Shown here one piece after another: positions 11,333 through 24,150 of a stretch of 64,000 nucleotides of DNA; positions within the stretch are counted from its first letter, which is position 1; each line of letters starts with the position of its first letter. Location: positions 51,363,368 to 51,427,367 of the forward strand of contig OY735206.1 of assembly GCA_963457665.1 (NCBI GenBank). Reading direction: 5' to 3'. The notes under the pieces are model-generated. The model did not search any database and had not been told where the DNA came from. It was given only the letters and a program-made list of their open reading frames with translations. Both the position numbers and the translations under genes were made by a program. Source of the stretch: Thysanoteuthis rhombus (taxonomy: Eukaryota; Mollusca; Cephalopoda; Oegopsida; Thysanoteuthidae).

Positions 11333-13189
11333 ATCTTGATTTTTATATTTTTAGGGCACAAATTTAGTAGTAAAACTTGGTTTAAAGTAGCCTTCATAGA
11401 AATTACCACTAGCTTCTGAGATTTCTCATTATTTCATTTTCACTTGTGTAAACTTACTCTTGGAACTAATCAGTTGTAATTTGAATTGTAAAAGTATCTA
11501 AAAACTGTAATTTATTTTGTTGAAAACCTCATAGAAGTTGTTTAGATTCTTATTTATTGAAATTTTTTTGCAGGTACTTAGTTAAGGTTAATTTTAATTG
11601 CTGCATTGTTGTCCTTTTTTGAATGAGTACATTTTAAGCATAAAAACTGGCTATTTATTGGAAAATGACTGGCTTGAGGAAAAATCTAATTTTTTTTTAT
11701 GAAAGAAATTTCTGCTGAAATTCAGATTTCCTTGAGCTGTGAATGCAATAAGAATAGCATAAACTGTCCTTTACAAATATTTCAAACCCTCAAAAATCTC
11801 AAAACATTCTTTTTAATATAGATAAAATTTATTCGAAAAGTGAGAAGTTGCTCGTTCATTCGAAGCTTTAATGCTTTCTCCCTTAAAAAAAAAAATTGAC
11901 TGACATGGGACATTTTTAGAAAGTTGAATAATATTTCCATCCATTTTGTGGTGACCACTGAAGTTCTGTCACATTTTCTAAGCAGTATGATAATTATGAT
12001 TGTTTTTCCTAGAATTTTGTTAGACGGGATGTATTAAACATTATGTATGATACGGTCAGAGTATTTTCCTTGTCTGTGTGTTCATAGCGTTTTGACCGTG
12101 TAACCTGCGGCCTTCATTGGGTATTGTTGGTTCTAGAATGTGTAATCACTTCACAGAGTGCATGCTCAATAGGACTGTACACATCACATTGTTTTATTTT
12201 AAATATTTTTTTTGTGTCAACTTAAGAGTTGCATCCCTTGCATTGGAAAATCTGTTTGTTTTTTTTTGTTTTGGTTTTTGTTGAGAAGTCCATTATGATG
12301 AGAAGTTGTCAGATACTATTGATATTGATGCTTGGTCAGCCAATTGGTTTGGAGAAACTACGTGTGCCATTCCCATCATGCATCATATTTGCCAATAGTT
12401 TTCCTAGCCAATAATTTGCACTTTATCCCATAAGGGTCTGTACCTATTCTGCTTCTTCCAAGTAAGATTGTTTTATGCTAAAATATTTAATTACTCAACT
12501 ATTATCTTACTGTAAATATTTACATTGCAAAGTAACTTCTAACAAGATAAAAAATATGATTGATTAACAAACCAACCTACCTATTTTCAAAGAATTAAAA
12601 TAATTTTGTTTCAAAGATTTAGGATTTCTGTTTCATTCTAAATTATTTCTATTTACCTATTTTATTTTGTTATGCCTTACAGTCTCGCTACTTCTAACTT
12701 TCCAATTAATTGCCTTTTTTTTTTTAAAAACATAAATTTTTTTTCTACCAAATCAAAATCAAAAGTAATGATGTCATATGTTTATGTGCTTCACCTATTT
12801 GAAGAAAACTTCTTCATATTTTTCCTTTTCCTTCAGCATCTCTGAGGTAAAATGATTTGATATTTCATATCTTTTGCAATCACTTTTTTGTATTAGTCTT
12901 CTCTATACACTGTTTTACATTCACAATGTGGAAAATGAAAAATTGCAGAACCTTTTTTTTTAATGTACTATTAACTTTTGCAAAGAACTTAGAGGGAAGA
13001 TTCTTTTTTATGTAGAATTCTCTTTACTTTACAATGACTTGCAATCCTGTTTTAGACTCAAGTTCAAATTCATTTACCAATTAATTGCATAGTAAATATC
13101 CAACAAACAGATTTCTGGGTTTTTTTTTTTTTCCTTTGTGACTACATACCATACTCACTGCAAATATTTCTTACATATTGACGTGTTAT
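11333..13189. other. Intergenic, no feature seen
   Basis: AT-rich sequence with short homopolymers. One frame on the plus strand at about 12285-12410 reads EVHYDEKLSDTIDIDAW, but I recognise no family and see no splice signals of note. Confidence 0.4.
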
Positions 13190-13780
13190 TAAGCAATGAA
13201 TATATGATCCGACAGAATGATTATAATTGCATTATATTACACTGAAACTCATTTTTCATTATTACACAGTGAATATGTCATTTGGCCTACACAATGTAAA
13301 TAGAATAAACAATTAAAGGCAATTGGGTCTGCAACTGATAGGGTAGCCACTCCAACATAGTGTTGCTCTTACTATTGAGCTCTCCATTTTTTTAATTGTT
13401 TATTCTTTTTACATTGTCCATGCCAAATGATACATTCAACACGTAATAATGAGATCATTTCAAATAAGAATGTCTATATAATACAATGCAATTTATAATC
13501 ATTCAGTCAGATTATATATCCATTTCTTGGCAATATAACTGTTGCATTGAAAGGAACAAATAAAGCAGATATAGGCTGTGAATAAAAAAAGATAGGAATT
13601 TGGAGTTGAGACAGTTATTTGGACCTTTGCATGACTGGCGGCTGTTTAGCTCAATGGTAAGAGCTTCTGGAATGGAAATGGCTTCTCAATTGGTCACCGG
13701 TTCTATTCTTACTGTGGCTCCATTTTATTCTACTGTTTATTCTATTTACGTTGTCTAGGCCATTTCAACTGAAATATTTT
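13190..13780. repeat. Compound tRNA-derived repeat in head-to-head arrangement
   Basis: Two copies of one body in opposite orientation. One is 13190-13325 plus a tRNA-like end with A-box-like gctcttactattgagctc reversed at 13362-13379. The other is 13391-13640, followed by a plus-strand tRNA-like module with A box tagctcaatggtaagagc (13647-13664) and B box ggttctattc (13699-13708). After it the body start (tgtttattctatttacgttg) recurs at about 13733. The two bodies form a palindrome centred near 13358. A single related copy lies at 56455-56745. No intact tRNA is encoded. Confidence 0.6.
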
Positions 13781-13814
13781 TCATGAGAAAAAAAAGTTGA
13801 GTTGCAATGAAAGG

Positions 13815-14040
13815 GAGATAACTCATAATTTAAGAACTATTTCAAGCTGATGAATTCTACTCCAGTTCAAAGTGTGGGGTCGATTTTACTCTATCCAGCG
13901 TAACAAGAACAACATTTTCCAAAATGAGGGGTATAGATTAACATGTATAACCCACATTGCCCTACCGTGATTTGAACTCACAACTGAGTGCCAGAGGGCT
14001 GTCTTATTGACTGAACTAAATTAATAAGTCTCAGATATTA
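13815..14040 (-). repeat. tRNA-derived SINE-like element
   Basis: On the minus strand: A-box-like TTAGTTCAGTCAATAAGAC (14019-14001), then B box GAGTTCAAATC (13979-13969), spaced as in a tRNA, followed by a tRNA-unrelated body down to gttatctccctttc at about 13815. The acceptor stem is not kept. Confidence 0.6.
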
Positions 14041-14875
14041 CTGAAAATCCTTCATTCAGATATGCACTGGCTTGTTTCACTGTAATAAATACATTTGTAA
14101 AAAAAAATACTTTTTTTTATTTGTTATATATACAATACAAAAGTTGCAGTAATCATCTTCAGTCATAATAGAAGTTGGGGTGGAGTTTAACCCTGCAGCA
14201 GCCAGTCCTGTTCAATGCTTATATTTATCGTGCTGTGCCAGGCAACTACCAAAATACTTTTAGAGGAATGTGCTGGATAAGCTATGCCACCAACTAACCA
14301 ACCCTAATGATACTGGTTCAACTTTCATTTTACTGAAGAATATCTTAGATATTTGTGTAATCAACCAATCACAAGGCAGCAGGAATCGCTATAAAATTTG
14401 CTTCCCTCTGATTTGTAGGCAATTATTTTGTGGACACTTTGTGGTGGGTTGGAGTTTTGTGAAAATTTTCAAAGTGAGATTCAATTACAAGGATGTACAA
14501 AGCCAGTTCTCAGCACATGATGACTGATTTGTTTGGGAAAATGTTTGAATTCCAGGAAACTCTTTGTGCAAGGGTGCAGTGAAAACTGATCAGTTAGTAA
14601 ATTTTTTTTTCTCTATCAAGCACTAAAGGGCCAGATCCTGTTGCCCCAGGAATAGTTACAATATCATTTAAATCTCTGTAACAGAGGTCATTTTTTTAAT
14701 ATTTTATATTGCAAAAAAAGATCCAATTAATCGAAACATTTTTCACATCTGTGAGAATAATAAAAACTGACAAAAATTAGCTTTCAAACTTTCATAAAGT
14801 CGAAAATTCAAGCAATCAAACATCCATTTTCACTGACATCATTTTAATGATAATGATTTTGCACATGCTTGACTG
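14041..14875. other. Intergenic, unassigned
   Basis: No gene seen. The plus-strand frame at 14270-14527 (85 codons) lacks conserved motifs and is probably fortuitous. Confidence 0.35.
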
Positions 14876-14998
14876 ACCTGGGTTGCCAGGAGGGGAGATA
14901 ATCCAAGTTTTATCTCAGAGACTTATCTAACTCAAGCTTTATAATTTTGAAGTTGTAAAGCTTAGATTATCTCTCCTTCTGGCCAAGTCTGGGAACCC
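14876..14998. repeat. Small foldback with GGGAGATAATC arms
   Basis: ttgccaggaggggagataat (about 14882-14901) pairs with attatctctccttctggcca (about 14964-14983) in reverse complement, around a 60-base centre. The GGGAGATAA core recurs at many places in the window. Confidence 0.6.
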
Positions 14999-15189
14999 TG
15001 AGACTGACTTATAGTTCAAAATAACTTTCTTTTTTTTTTCCTTTAAGACTTCGGCAATTTTTTGGTTATTTTTGGAAAAGCAAGCGAGCGCAAAATATGA
15101 ATGCAAAAATAAACTATAAAACACTGGGCCAATGCCATCATCACTAAAAACTGAATGAAAATCAGTTCTTATTTAGCCACAATGCAAGA

Positions 15190-15480
15190 GGGTAAGTGTA
15201 GAAAAAAAAAAAAAAATTCCTGGATCCACCCCAAAACTTAATTCTTGTAGCTATGATATAAGGGATGGTATCTGTAAGAATTCATGGATTGGTCGCCCTA
15301 ATTCAATCAATTCTGCCTAAGCCTGTAGCCTACCCTCCCACAAAATGTGAGATATTTTTCCTGTTTGTCTAAACAATATCTTCGAAAGTTCTCAATGAAT
15401 TTCAATGATATTTAAGGAAGAATGAAGGAAGAATAAATTCCTTATTGAGTCCATGAATTCCTTTTGTTTGAGAAAATTTT
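15190..15480. repeat. Dispersed repeat related to the 50.4-50.9 kb array
   Basis: Shares with that array, in the same strand order, tcctggatcc-like starts, caatatcttcgaaagttctc and atgaatttcaatga, then gaatgaaggaagaat. Confidence 0.5.
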
Positions 15481-17655
15481 TTGCATTTATTAAAAGAATA
15501 GTATAATAATCAAAAAAATCAAGTCACATTTACCTCTGCTGCATCATGGAGTCTAAAAAATAATCATCTATTGATGAGAAAAGATCTGGTGAAAGAATTG
15601 AATCTGTTCAAAGAGGATTCAAAGAAAAACACCTATTATAGATTCAGAAGACATTTTAAGGAAATTTCAATCTTCTCAATTTCATGACTGATTCTGCACA
15701 TTACTATGTAAACCCATTTTTGCACTTTCATAGTCAATGGCATGAGACATGAAGAACAAATTAAAAGAAAAAATATAGGAAGCAATTGAAATATTTAAAT
15801 ACATGTATATTGGATAGAACTTTGCATTGAATTATGTCAATAAGATAATTATTCAAAATTTTGCCTATTTCTCCAAAATAGATGGCTACTTTCGGAACAA
15901 CCTGAATATAAACCGATATTCATTCATCTTTTTTTAGTTAATGTATGGTGTTAGCCTAGGTATGTACCCTTCAAGTAATTTCCAGTCATTGGATGTTCTG
16001 AAAAAGTTTCATCTTCTGTCCCAAACCACGTTTGACTTCATATAAAACAATGATGAAAGTATTATATCAGAAATTATAATTTTTTTTTTTTTTTTTTGCA
16101 ACATGTGACAAGGAGAATGAAAAAAGCTAAATAAAAGATAAGAAAGCAACGAAGAGTATAGTTAAGTCTTTTATTTCACAAACAAAGGAGTTGCTAACCA
16201 TGAAAGCATGAATAGTGATGACATGGATTGTTGAGCGGCAGCAACAACAGCAACAACAACAGTTTGGGTGGCCGCTTTCATCAAATGAGTGTTTTGTTTG
16301 TTTGGGTTTTTTTTTTTTTTTTTTTTTTAATTTTGTTTTATCTGGCAAAAATTTAGGTTCTCACCACAGTGTCAACATGAAAAAATAGGGAATTTATGTA
16401 GAGAATTCTATTTACAAAGTTTTTTTTAAGGCGATCTGTTTTTCTTTTGACCTTTCAAATGATGAGAATCAATGTTGGCATAATGTACAAATGAATCTAT
16501 CAATATTAGTCAAAATAACATTCATTTTATCTATATATATATATATATATATATATGCATATATATATATATATATATATGCTTTATCCCCAGGTAAAAA
16601 TCTTCCAAGTTATTTAAAGTATGTAATATTTCAGACAACAATAACAACCATATTTTTTCTGCTGCAAGTCATTTTATAATAATAAATATCATCCTTCAGA
16701 TGATGCCGTATAAGAATAAGCTTTTTGTTCAATTGTTGATGGCAAAAGCTTCCTACATTGTACGGTATACCAAATAACCCTATTAATCATTATTCAATTT
16801 AAACAGTGAAAATTGAGTTTTAAAATTCCACAGACGACAAGAGACAGCTAGCAAACTTATCTTTTGGCAGTCAACACCACAGGTGTATCATATAACAATT
16901 GCGAGAAAGCAGGTGTCTAGCTTTCCGAATCTGTGTAAAAAAAAATTGAAACTGAATTTTTACTGTTATTTTCAACTTTAATCAAGTTATTTGATATATT
17001 TTCACAACACTGAAAACCCTATCAACAGTTATCTTTAAAAAACTTCCTCATAATACACCAGTATCTGAACAAATTATTAATTGTAAATATCAAATGCTTG
17101 GAGTTAAACTATTAAAATTTTCCTGTAAATTTTTCAAACATTATGTTTGTGTGTGAATATTTGTCAGAATCGGGTGGTTAAATTTTTTGAATGGAAAAAA
17201 ATAAACTCCCATGTGCTTAGTATATTATTAAAAGGGTTTGCCTAGTATATCTTTCGCAGAAAAAAATGTTTGGCTGGTTAAGAATATGTTTATTACGGCT
17301 TCAAAAAGTAATGAATATTTGGTAAGATAACAACTGCACATCAAACTTTAAAAAATAAGTAATTCAATCCAATTTATAAAGTTACAGGCATGTTTTCCAA
17401 TCTTTTGATATCTACTATTTTAGTAGATGCAAGTTTAACAAAATTGTTAGTTTCACTAAGAAAACTATTTCCTTACGCCTGCAGTTTGCTTTTACAAATG
17501 TTCACAAAGGAAGATCCTAAGAAAAATGTGATTTCTTTTTCATTTACTTCCAGGCAGCAATCTTAAAATTTGGCAGAGGCACAGTGAAACAGCCAAATTT
17601 GTTTTTGAAATAATAAAGATTATGTCAAAACAACTGAATTGTGAAATATTTAATA

Positions 17656-17691
<36 letters not shown>

Positions 17692-17700
17692 GAATAACCT
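15481..17700. other. Intergenic with microsatellites
   Basis: Unassigned sequence with a T-run near 16308-16328, a (TA)n tract with a central GCAT at about 16532-16580 that is itself palindromic, and (AT)n at 17660-17689. A short CAA/CAG-type run at 16237-16262 encodes only homopolymers. No gene seen. Confidence 0.4.
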
Positions 17701-17715
17701 TTATGGTAAAACCAT

Positions 17716-17990
17716 TTAAAGCAGTACAAATATTACTATAGATCTACTGCTAAAGGAGATGTGAGTGGCCCAGCAGTGAACACTGGGTAAAAGGGATCGG
17801 CAAGTTTTCAAACTCCATCTGAGATAATTTGCTTCATTTTGCCCTTGGCCTTGGGAAGTGCATCCATCTCTTCCCTGCTGCCAGAATATTATGCTTGGCA
17901 GGGTAAGGCCTATCATCCCTCTCCATATCTCACACTGATTTTGGCTAATCTTATGCCTCACAACGGACCTTAAACACTAATTAAACAACA
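17716..17990. repeat. GC-richer unassigned segment
   Basis: Stands out from its flanks by base composition. The minus-strand frame contains GLTLPSIIFWQQGRDGC, but I cannot assign it. It may be a transposon scrap or a repeat seen once here. Confidence 0.25.
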
Positions 17991-18777
17991 AAAAAAAGAA
18001 AAATATTCAAGTATCACCAGTCAGACCAAGGGAAATAACTATAGGAATCAAACCTCTCTAAACTGACCTATTTGTCTTTATTTTAATCCGTTATCATTTC
18101 ATTCAGAATCAATTGCTGTGGAAGAACTTTGCCATATGAGAGTGGAACAACCTTCAATTGAAAGGACAAAAAGGCTAGCTCCTAAGAGTTCAGCAAAGCT
18201 GCCCATAAAAGAATTTGTTCATTCACCTGGCATGGAAGATGGCTGCCAATCAGTATTGACAAGGAAATAACTTATTATGCAGGAGATGTTTCCTTTACCC
18301 TTCAAATTTTTAATCCTCATATTTTAATTGGAGGACCCCCATTAACTTGAAACATGCAGATCATATTTTCCTTCTGTGTGACAAAGAATTCAATATCAAG
18401 CACAGTTATCATATCTGAGTATTTAATTTTTTTTTTTACTCCAAGTCTAAATTATATTTATTAGACTAATTACATTTATTAATTGGATAAACAAAAAAAT
18501 TTTTTTTGGTAGGAAAAAAAACTAGTTTCACAATAATATTTCTAAATAAAGAACAACAATAAATACAAAACTCCCAAACAAAATCAAAAATGTAAATGAT
18601 ATTCACATTCTATTCATTCATTATTATTATTGGTTTGATGACATTGACTGTAGAGAAGGGACTACAAACCTATTTGTTCCTCTTTAACCCTTGAAATTAA
18701 GAATAAAAAATTGATAAAATTATATTAATTTTATTTAGAGCTCCATTTAATTTATTGAAAGTCAAATATTTTTCTAG

Positions 18778-18933
18778 TTACTCTTCCAGCTTCATGAGAT
18801 ATTCAGTGATTAATTCTTTGAATATGTCAGTTTTAGATTTAGCCTGTTTTTTGGCAACACGTTCATTAATACTAAGGTAAACTTTGGCAACTGCACAATG
18901 AAGATCATGTTCAGGTGTTTCGAGATTCAAGTT
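18778..18933 (-). CDS. Candidate 3' terminal exon or retropseudogene, unknown protein
   Basis: The minus strand is open for 51 codons: NLNLETPEHDLHCAVAKVYL, then SINERVAKKQAKSKTDIFKE, then LITEYLMKLEE and a stop. The composition is protein-like (charged, helical) and unlike the flanks. A possible acceptor (aagtgtag) precedes it, and AATAAA (tttatt at 18751-18756) lies 22 bases after the stop. I do not recognise the protein. No partner exon was identified, so a 5'-truncated retrocopy is equally possible. Confidence 0.35.
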   Translation of the reverse strand, partial: NLNLETPEHDLHCAVAKVYLSINERVAKKQAKSKTDIFKELITEYLMKLEE

Positions 18934-19801
18934 CTACACTTTAATGTTTAAAAGTAGTGTGGCCAGAGAGAAATAAAAAAAGTCAAATATTCCAGGTCAA
19001 TTTATTCCTGTTTTGAATAAGGTATATGTGCAACTTGGTAACATGAAAGTAACAGAGAGGAGAGCTTGCCTAGTTGTTTGCATTTATCAGCTGTTTTGTA
19101 ATGGGGTTGTTACACTGTACAGCAGTGTATACAATGGATATACTTTCAGCCCTCTATGTATCCTTTGAGAAGAGCAAATGTACCCCTGGGGGTACATGTA
19201 TCCCAAGTTGGGAACTTCTGTAGAGTAAGGGATAGAGGTATTACAAATCTGGATCTTACATAAAAAGAAAATATATATAAAAAAGTTTTAGAAACAGTTT
19301 GTATCTGTATAAGTGACAGTGTATTTATTCTGTCTTACTTTCCTAAAGCCACACATGGCAGGCATAATGAGGGAGACTGAGGTTGAAACATCCGCAGAAT
19401 TTTTTTTTTTTTTTTTTTATCTAACATTAAAAGGCCTCTATGGAAGATGTACACAAACTATTCTCCTTGAACAAACAACACGGTTTTTTGCTAAGATTTA
19501 CTCAAATTCTATACCATTTTCACATGTACATACAATAAAAAAATTCAACATTACATTGATCTAGCATAAAACATAAACTGACTGGTAATTGCATAACACC
19601 CTTATATTTACAATTGATAATTTTTAGATGCATTATCAGCCAAACTTCCAGGTAAATTCCTTTGTCACATAATCTCTCTATTATCCTCCCATCATTTATG
19701 ATCTTTTATGTACTAACATATATACACTATATGAATAAACTTACAATAACGAGGAAAGGCAGTTTTTTTTTTAAATAGCATGGCATGATTGCAACACAGT
19801 A

Positions 19802-19828
19802 TTTTTTTTTTTTTTTTTTTTTTTTTTT
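19802..19828. repeat. Poly-T tract
   Basis: An uninterrupted run of about 27 T, possibly the reversed A-tail of a retroposed element, although no element body is recognisable on either side. Confidence 0.8.
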
Positions 19829-19983
19829 AGTTTATTTATCGAAATGGTGATGATTTGAAAATTTTACATACTGGGAACAAAAATCAAGCCATTTGGTATA
19901 AAATAGCTGGAATATGTATCACTTCATGAAGAATGGAATAAAAGATTACAAGAGTATATTTTGCATTTGTAATTTGGAAAGGT

Positions 19984-20042
19984 TTAACCCTTTCAAGACT
20001 GACCCAGTACCTGAATTAAAATGTCCCAAAGAGATCTACAGG

Positions 20043-20074
<32 letters not shown>

Positions 20075-20122
20075 AAAACAGGCATAGAATCTACATATGC
20101 CACAGGATTTTTCAAAGGTTCA
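19984..20122. mobile_element. MITE, 'CCCTTTCAAGACT' family, copy 2
   Basis: Left end ttaaccctttcaagactgac, inside gaattaaaatgtcccaaaga and gagatctacaggatata, then a (TA)n run at about 20042-20071, and right end ggatttttcaaaggttcaa. The microsatellite has grown inside the element. Confidence 0.6.
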
Positions 20123-20606
20123 AGTAGTCAAATAGAAAGGGGGAAGGTAACACTCAGCATTTTGATAATATGGATCTGAAATTCAATTGTTCTTTGTAAA
20201 ATGGTTTTAAACATTTTGTAATTTTTTACCTTTTAAAACTCTACAGCTTGGCCATCTTGGCTTACCGAGGAAGGATATCAAGCCTAGACAGACTATCCTC
20301 CCTTTTTCCTCACAAGAGAGGGACAAGCCAACAACCACTTAAAATCTTATGATAGGTTGTTTCCACAGCAGGCATGGAAAATAATCATATATAGTAATAA
20401 AATATAGAGTATTTTTTGCTGCTGACTTTTATTGATTAAAACAAAATTTCTAGAGGTGAATAGCAAACAAGAGCAGAAACTTCACAATTGCTTTCTACTT
20501 CTGAATATAATCTTATCAAGTTTAGATTATGGCTTCCCTTTAAACAACTTTTATGAATAAAAGCGTTATCTTGAAATTCAATAGATGTTTCCTAATAAAC
20601 ATTCCT

Positions 20607-20873
20607 TTAGTTAGTCTTCATTGAATTCTTAAAATAATTTTGAATACATATATTGATCGATAATTGTATATTTGATAATATATATAATTCATATGCTATT
20701 ATGTTGTGGCCAGACGGATAAGTGACAGATATTTGGTCTATGGACATTCCACCGAACAGACATTTCTCCTCAACTTCCTTTGACTTCACATCACCAGTCT
20801 TTCTGTAGATGTAGTTGTAACCATCAAGCAAAAAGCTTTCTTCTTCCTCTTGCTGTTGATATGGACTCCATAA
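20607..20873 (-). CDS. Candidate orphan exon, unknown
   Basis: A minus-strand frame reads LWSPYQQQEEEESFLLDG, YNYIYRKTGDVKSKEVEEKC and LFGGMSIDQISVTYPSGHNI, with coding-like composition, then degenerates into AT-rich codons. If an acceptor ends at ttttgtaag (20874) the frame is phase 0, which would be compatible with the phase-0 end of the last BK exon 27 kb upstream on this strand. The same bases also contain a donor-like gtaagt, so splice evidence is ambiguous. I recognise no domain; linkage to BK is speculative. Confidence 0.25.
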   Translation of the reverse strand, partial: LWSPYQQQEEEESFLLDGYNYIYRKTGDVKSKEVEEKCLFGGMSIDQISVTYPSGHNIIAYELYILSNIQLSINICIQNYFKNSMKTN

Positions 20874-20900
20874 CTTACAAAATAATTCCAATTTAATCAT

Positions 20901-23815
20901 AGATGATAATACACAAATCAGAAAAAAATCAATTATAAATGAGAGAAAATGAATGTAATTGGCTTAACTTTACAATCTCTGAAGAGGTAACTGCATCAAA
21001 CCTCTAGTTGAACTGAAGTTGAAGGAGGTAATGCTGATTGCATCTCACTATTAAGAGTAGGTTAATGATTGTACTTTAAAAATGGTAAGTAATTTTAATA
21101 AAGTTTCCCACCTGTACAACAAGGGAAGTAAGTCATTCACATTCTTTGCTCAGTTCAAAAACTCTCTACCATAAATTTTCCTGTTGGCATATTTAGCCAA
21201 ATGTCCATCAGTGAAGTGTCTTATAGTCAAATGTTTGTCAACTGAATGTCTGGAAACTTTATTGTTAATATAATATGATATATATTTAATAATATATAAA
21301 CTAACTTTAAAGACATAAACTGATTAATAGCCATTTAATTTGCTTGTAGGAAATTTGATAAAGTAATGCAGAAAATTAGATAAGATTCAGGTAAGAAGGG
21401 TTTTTGTGACAGTAATCATCTTAATTATGCAATATCAAACCACTCAATGAAAGGCAATGGATTTTAAAAAGAGATTTTCATTTTTTATATTTTTATTTTT
21501 TCCTTTAAAGTTGGTGTATTTTTTTCATCTATCACATCAATTTTCATTTTTTTTATGAACAAAAATAGTGAAACTGATCAAGGATAAGGATAGAATCCAT
21601 CATTGGTCACTTTTGAAATTTAACCCTTCATTAAAGATTCCTTTTTATTTAAGAAATAATAATGATAGATACAATTTTTTTTTTTTTAATAAAGTCATTA
21701 ATATCCCTGTGCAATGAAATATGGTAATACAGGAAGTATACATTTCTGTCTAATCTGCAAGTTAGTAAATGGTGACTAGAAGTGTTTTCTTAATTAGGGC
21801 CTCAAATAATTTTCGCTATTCTTTTATGAATGCAAAAAGAACTATATATCCTTGGTATTGTTGGTACATATTGACATGAGATTTTTAATTTTACAAGTAA
21901 ATTCAAAAACTAAAATATCAAGAATTAAGTTGGCTTATTTTAATTAATCATTCAAATGAAGATTGTAGTGAACATTAGTGTCTCCAATTTAATTGAAATA
22001 GCACAAGGAAAACCAGGTTTATATGTATATATGTATGCATTTAGACACACACACTCATTAAAAATGAATATGCACATTACATATACATGAACATGCATTA
22101 AAACACAGACACATGTATCAATATATGAGTATTTTTTTTTTTTTACAACTTTGGATCTTATCTCCACAGCTGTCTCAGAGTATCTGCCTGGAAAACCACT
22201 TGGGCGGAATAACTGACTGCAGAATTCAGGATTCAGGATTCACTTAAAAGAAGACAATCATTTTCTCCCACTCTTCATGTTTTTGTTGTTAGCCATATCA
22301 ATTTGATTGCTATATATTTAAAAGCCATTACAGAATAGTCAACCGTATCAAAGATATTTGGGTACTTCTATGTTATCTGTATTCCATTCATATTCAGTGG
22401 TTATCTCCCTTGTTAATCATACTTGAAAAGAAAAAAGCAAATAATGCTGTAATTTGATAAAGGAAGATTTAAAAAAAAACTGTTTACTCTGACTGATTAA
22501 TTGATCGACCCTAACCCGAAGTTATGATCTAGATAAGATAACAACCGAGCCGTTGAAACGTCCAACTTTTAAAAAAAAAAAATTCACATTCATTTTGCCA
22601 ACAAAAATTAGCACAAAACAACAGTACAGTATGAGTTATACTCATAAGCTATTATTTTACTATTATTAACAAGGACGCTAGCCAGCGAATATGTGTGATG
22701 TAAAGATAACGAAGAAGTATCGATATCTCAATTAATGATCTATAATGTTGATAGGTCAGCTTTTACTAAGGAATTGACACCAACACACAAATTATTTTCA
22801 GGACTTTTTCCAAAGGTTTTTTTTCCTCATTCAAGACATTCGTTGAGATCAATTCATGAATCTGCATAGAATATCTTAAGGTATGAAGTAAAATAACTTT
22901 ATTATTGAAAATACGCTTCATGAAAGTATGGTTAAGTATTTGAGATAAAGTGGCATTTGAAATTCATCTTCTAAAACATTTTTTGCTGATACAGTTAATC
23001 ATAAATTATATTATCTTTCATTATTTATGGATATTTGCAAACATTACACCCAGTTTTTCATACTGGAAACATATCTACAAATGCAGTAAAAAGAGCCTTA
23101 CATTTGGGTGTATTTATTGAATATTACTTTATATTTTGAGTTCAAACTGAATTATGTAATTTATTTAATATCTCGACTTAATTCAAGAATGGTTGCCATA
23201 TCTAAACATCCCCACCTGACACAAACTTTGGCACTATGTAACCTTAGAGAAGCCATGATAATTAATTTCAAAATTCCTCCCAGCAGAAGATTTCAAGACT
23301 TGAACAAATGACATGGCCAGGAAAATACAGATTTATGGCAACCCAAGATTCAATTAAACATCAGTCATTCCATTTTAAGTCTAATTTAAAGTTAAATACA
23401 TCTTATTCCTAATGATTTTATTAGGATGTACTGCTGTCTTGTGGTGAAATCTGATGAAATTATTTTGAATGCTGGTGCATGGTTCGTGAAAGCAAATTCA
23501 TTTGTAGTAAAAAAAAATTTAAAAAAATTGTATTTTTATAAATGTCTTTGATATTAAAATAAATTACAGTGATTAAGAAGTATGCATTTGAGAAAATTTC
23601 TTCATATTAATCCTAATTCATGATTTGATGAATCATTTTTGTCATGAAATTTTCATCATAAAAAATTAATGACAAGGAACATTTATTTTGATTAATTATT
23701 CATTTACATATATTATTGAATCATATGAAGCTCTTAATCACAATTTGTATGACTCCAATTTTTTATCAAGTGTTTCTTTAAGCTTTGGCAGACAATACGC
23801 TGAAAAAGATTGCAA
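20901..23815. other. Intergenic, no feature seen
   Basis: AT-rich. Contains one GGGAGATAA-type word (ttatctccctt, 22401-22411). No coding or RNA signal that I can support. Confidence 0.4.
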
Positions 23816-24150
23816 GTTAATTTTGTTCTTATACACCAATTCACTCGAATTAAAGTCCTCATCTTGGCTGTTATAGTCAACATGTTCTCATCATTATACC
23901 CTCTGGCCTTCTTCATATTCTGTCATAGTATCTTTCTGGGAAATTTGAACAGAACCCAAAGGGGCTAGATCATTCTCATTCTCCTCTCCATGCTAGAGGA
24001 TATCATATATTAGTTAATTCCTTCTGATGAAGGCCAGAGTACAAACACCTGAAATGTTGTGACTATAACAACCAAGATGGGGACAGCATTTCAAATAAAT
24101 CACTGTATCATAATCATAATTCCTCATCTCAGAAATTCAGACAAAATTAA
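23816..24150. mobile_element. Foldback element, 'GTCCTCATCTTGG' family, copy 1
   Basis: Arms: gtcctcatcttggctgttat (23860-23879) with tataacaaccaagatgggga (24064-24083), and ctctggccttctt (23901-23913) with gatgaaggccagag (24025-24038). Outer ends are ttaattttgt and attcagacaaaattaa. About 335 bases, no protein. Confidence 0.7.

Noticed and set aside
12229-12414. Plus-strand 61-codon frame
   Set aside because: Leu/Phe-rich start from a poly-T stretch; no motif, no splice signals.
13640-13712. Functional tRNA gene
   Set aside because: A and B boxes are present but stems do not pair, the B box departs from GGTTCGAATC, and the module is linked to a repeat body also seen at 56.5 kb.
16127-16348. 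Minus-strand frame with a run of Cys and a run of Lys
   Set aside because: Translation of a CAA/CAG-type repeat and a poly-T tract; no conserved sequence around it.
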